Source of the DNA: Candidatus Heimdallarchaeota archaeon
GTDB taxonomy: Archaea; Asgardarchaeota; Heimdallarchaeia; Heimdallarchaeales; Heimdallarchaeaceae
Length of the DNA stretch: 15,664 bases
Direction: 5' to 3'
NCBI GenBank assembly: GCA_016839875.1
Contig: JAEOTK010000322.1
Location: 1-15,664 of the forward strand
The notes under the pieces were generated by a model. That model ran no database searches. It saw only the letters and a list, made by a program, of their open reading frames with translations, and had not been told where the DNA came from. The position numbers were made by a program, and so were the translations under genes. Positions 14,507-15,664 of the stretch are shown piece after piece (positions within the stretch are counted from its first letter, which is position 1; the number at the start of each line of letters is the position of its first letter).

Positions 14507-15013
14507 ATGACCAAAGAAGAAACTGTTGAATTTCTAAAAGATGATCATGCAAAATTAGAACTCGTTCTAGAAGCTCTGACAGATGAGATGATGATCAGTC
14601 ACAGAATATCTGGGACTTGGAGAATCAAAGACATTCTAGCTCACCTCTCTGCTTGGAATATAAAACTCACAGAAGCTGTTGATGTTGTTCTTAATAACGA
14701 AAAGCCATGGTTTATGGAATCTTTTTCAGAAGAGGAATTTAACCATATTCAAGTTGTAAAAAGAAAATCTATGTCTTTAAAGGAAATAATTGATGAATGG
14801 CAACAATCATTTGATGATATGTTAAAGAAAATCAATAGTCTCTCAGATGAAGAATGGAAATACAAAACTCAATTCAAGTATCGAGATGGTTCTGAAGTAA
14901 CTGTTGAATCTCTGTTTGGTTATCGATACAAAGGACATGGTCATGAAGGTGGGCATGCAGTACAAATTGAGGAGTATTTTGATAGAGATTCTTGTGCCTG
15001 TGAGATTTATTAA
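14507..15013 (+). CDS. DinB/ClbS-DfsB-like four-helix bundle protein
   Basis: This is a small putative metal-binding protein of the DinB superfamily, close in look to the ClbS/DfsB (DUF1706) branch. Members range from thiol transferases to a colibactin-resistance hydrolase; the role here is unknown. It has 168 residues, typical for the family. The second helix carries the hallmark GTWRIKDILAHLSAWN (36-51) with H46 and flanking Trp residues. The last helix has YKGHGHEGGHAVQIEEYF (141-158), where H146 and H150 form an HxxxH pair that with H46 could make the usual three-His metal site; H144 is a further candidate. The ATG has GAGGG six bases upstream. It is transcribed divergently from the large unknown protein and is followed by an aminotransferase gene with its own promoter. 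The superfamily is well supported, the branch moderately. Confidence 0.8.
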   Translation: MTKEETVEFLKDDHAKLELVLEALTDEMMISHRISGTWRIKDILAHLSAWNIKLTEAVDVVLNNEKPWFMESFSEEEFNHIQVVKRKSMSLKEIIDEWQQSFDDMLKKINSLSDEEWKYKTQFKYRDGSEVTVESLFGYRYKGHGHEGGHAVQIEEYFDRDSCACEIY

Positions 15014-15032
15014 CCAAGGCAACATAGATATG

Positions 15033-15038
15033 TTTAAA
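15033..15038 (+). promoter_or_regulatory. Putative TATA box of the aminotransferase gene
   Basis: TTTAAA within ATATGTTTAAATTC is centred about 29 bases before the ATG at 15065, pointing to a leaderless or nearly leaderless mRNA. No Shine-Dalgarno sequence precedes that ATG. The bases between are T/C-rich and could also end the DinB-like transcript. Confidence 0.45.
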
Positions 15039-15064
15039 TTCTGTTTTCTTCCTTCGTAAATGCA

Positions 15065-15664
15065 ATGAATCTCCAAAATTTCTTATCACAGAAAGGACAA
15101 CGATTAGAAGACAACATTGATTTATCAGCTGGTACTAAAGGCTGGAATACAAAATCCAAAGAAAAAGCTAAAGAGATACCAGATTTCATAAATGCCACTG
15201 TTGGAACTGCAAGAAACAATGATGGTTCTCTCATGATTTTTCCTACCCTACTGAAAGAATTTGGAGAACTTACTGGGGAACAATTGTTTGCATATGCAAA
15301 TATACGCGGAATGCCAAAATTCGCTAAAATATGGAAAGAGGATACTCTGGCAACTTTCCCATCAGAACTAGTAAGAAAAACTGACGAATTATCAACATTA
15401 CCTCTAACATCATGTGGTTTAACTGGAGGATTAACCTTAGCAGGAGAAACTTTTCTAGATAATAGAAATACATTACTTCTACCAAATTCTAGATGGGGAA
15501 ATGTTGATCACGTTCTTCTTAAGAATCTTGGATTAAAGGAGATGAATTATGAATTACTCGATAAAGAAGGACATCTAAATTTCGCAGATTTAACTAACAA
15601 AATTCAGATTCTAGATAAAGAAGGCAAGAAATTTGGAGTTTACTTAAACTTCCCGAATAATCCA
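15065..15664 (+). CDS. Class I/II PLP-dependent aminotransferase (3' partial)
   Basis: This is the first 200 codons of a pyridoxal-phosphate aminotransferase that would exchange amino groups between an amino acid and a 2-oxoacid in the cytoplasm. The frame is open to the window edge. Seen in order are AKEIPDFINATVGTA (35-49), which resembles the KAYKFNATIG start of a fold-type I subgroup, ANIRGMPKFAKIW (78-90, like the G-x-P-x-L-R segment), TSCGLTGGLTLAG (115-127, the region that holds the cofactor phosphate), PNSRWGNVDHV (140-150, with W144 where an aromatic stacks on the cofactor ring) and LNFPNNP (194-200), the conserved substrate-side motif. The catalytic lysine lies beyond the window. 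The ATG fits the TATA position and the family start. The substrate amino acid is unknown; aspartate- or aromatic-type are possible. Confidence 0.88.
   Translation, partial: MNLQNFLSQKGQRLEDNIDLSAGTKGWNTKSKEKAKEIPDFINATVGTARNNDGSLMIFPTLLKEFGELTGEQLFAYANIRGMPKFAKIWKEDTLATFPSELVRKTDELSTLPLTSCGLTGGLTLAGETFLDNRNTLLLPNSRWGNVDHVLLKNLGLKEMNYELLDKEGHLNFADLTNKIQILDKEGKKFGVYLNFPNNP

Noticed and set aside
14987..15010. C-terminal CEIY of the DinB-like protein as a CaaX prenylation box
   Set aside because: A cysteine four residues from the end is weak evidence; the other positions are not typical (Glu next to Cys, Tyr last) and the family is not known to be prenylated.
1..15664. CRISPR arrays, tRNA or rRNA genes, insertion sequences
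   Set aside because: No regularly spaced long repeats, no cloverleaf or rRNA-like stretches, and no transposase or terminal inverted repeats were seen while reading; gaps between genes are too short to hold most of them.

Overview
The window is an AT-rich stretch of what looks like an archaeal genome. The signs are TATA-like boxes about 25 bp before the expected transcript starts, several genes that look leaderless beside others with GGAGG-type ribosome sites, a two-subunit 2-oxoacid:ferredoxin oxidoreductase of the type known from Sulfolobus, and membrane proteins whose external parts are rich in N-glycosylation sequons. An Asgard or related low-GC archaeon is plausible, but nothing here proves a lineage. 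No rRNA, tRNA, CRISPR array or insertion sequence was seen. Genes fill nearly all of the window; the largest gene-free gap is about 140 bp.

Layout. At the left edge (2-829, +) is a DNA methyltransferase of the M.HinfI/CcrM type, cut by the window edge. It is followed by a multi-pass GT-C-like glycosyltransferase (894-2369, +). That gene runs tail-to-tail, one base apart, into a cytosolic S9 family (acylaminoacyl-peptidase-like) serine peptidase (2371-4383, -). The peptidase is divergent from an MMPL/RND-type membrane transporter (4524-6884, +). The shared intergenic region holds both promoters and three perfect-period 11-bp repeats abutting the peptidase start codon.

From 6902 to 14414 everything lies on the minus strand. 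In transcription order these are: an unrecognised 644-residue helical protein (14414-12480), an AEC-family carrier (12426-11464), the fused gamma-alpha subunit of a 2-oxoacid:ferredoxin oxidoreductase (11386-9641), its beta subunit (9644-8754), and a DASS/SLC13-type anion symporter with an unusual extracellular domain (8740-6902). The last three form a tight operon (4-bp ATGA overlap, then a 13-bp gap). The grouping suggests uptake of organic acids coupled to their ferredoxin-dependent oxidative decarboxylation; this is an inference from context.

At the right, divergent from the unknown gene, is a DinB/ClbS-DfsB-like four-helix protein (14507-15013, +), followed by the first 200 codons of a class I/II PLP-dependent aminotransferase (15065 to the window end, +). 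An aminotransferase near an oxidoreductase for 2-oxoacids would fit amino-acid breakdown, but the two are on opposite strands and the link is only circumstantial.

The items most worth a second look are the 11-bp repeat array, the DASS ectodomain, the oxidoreductase-transporter operon with its altered YGLTTGQ loop, the orphan 644-residue protein, and the HinfI-like methyltransferase lacking the usual C-terminal domain.
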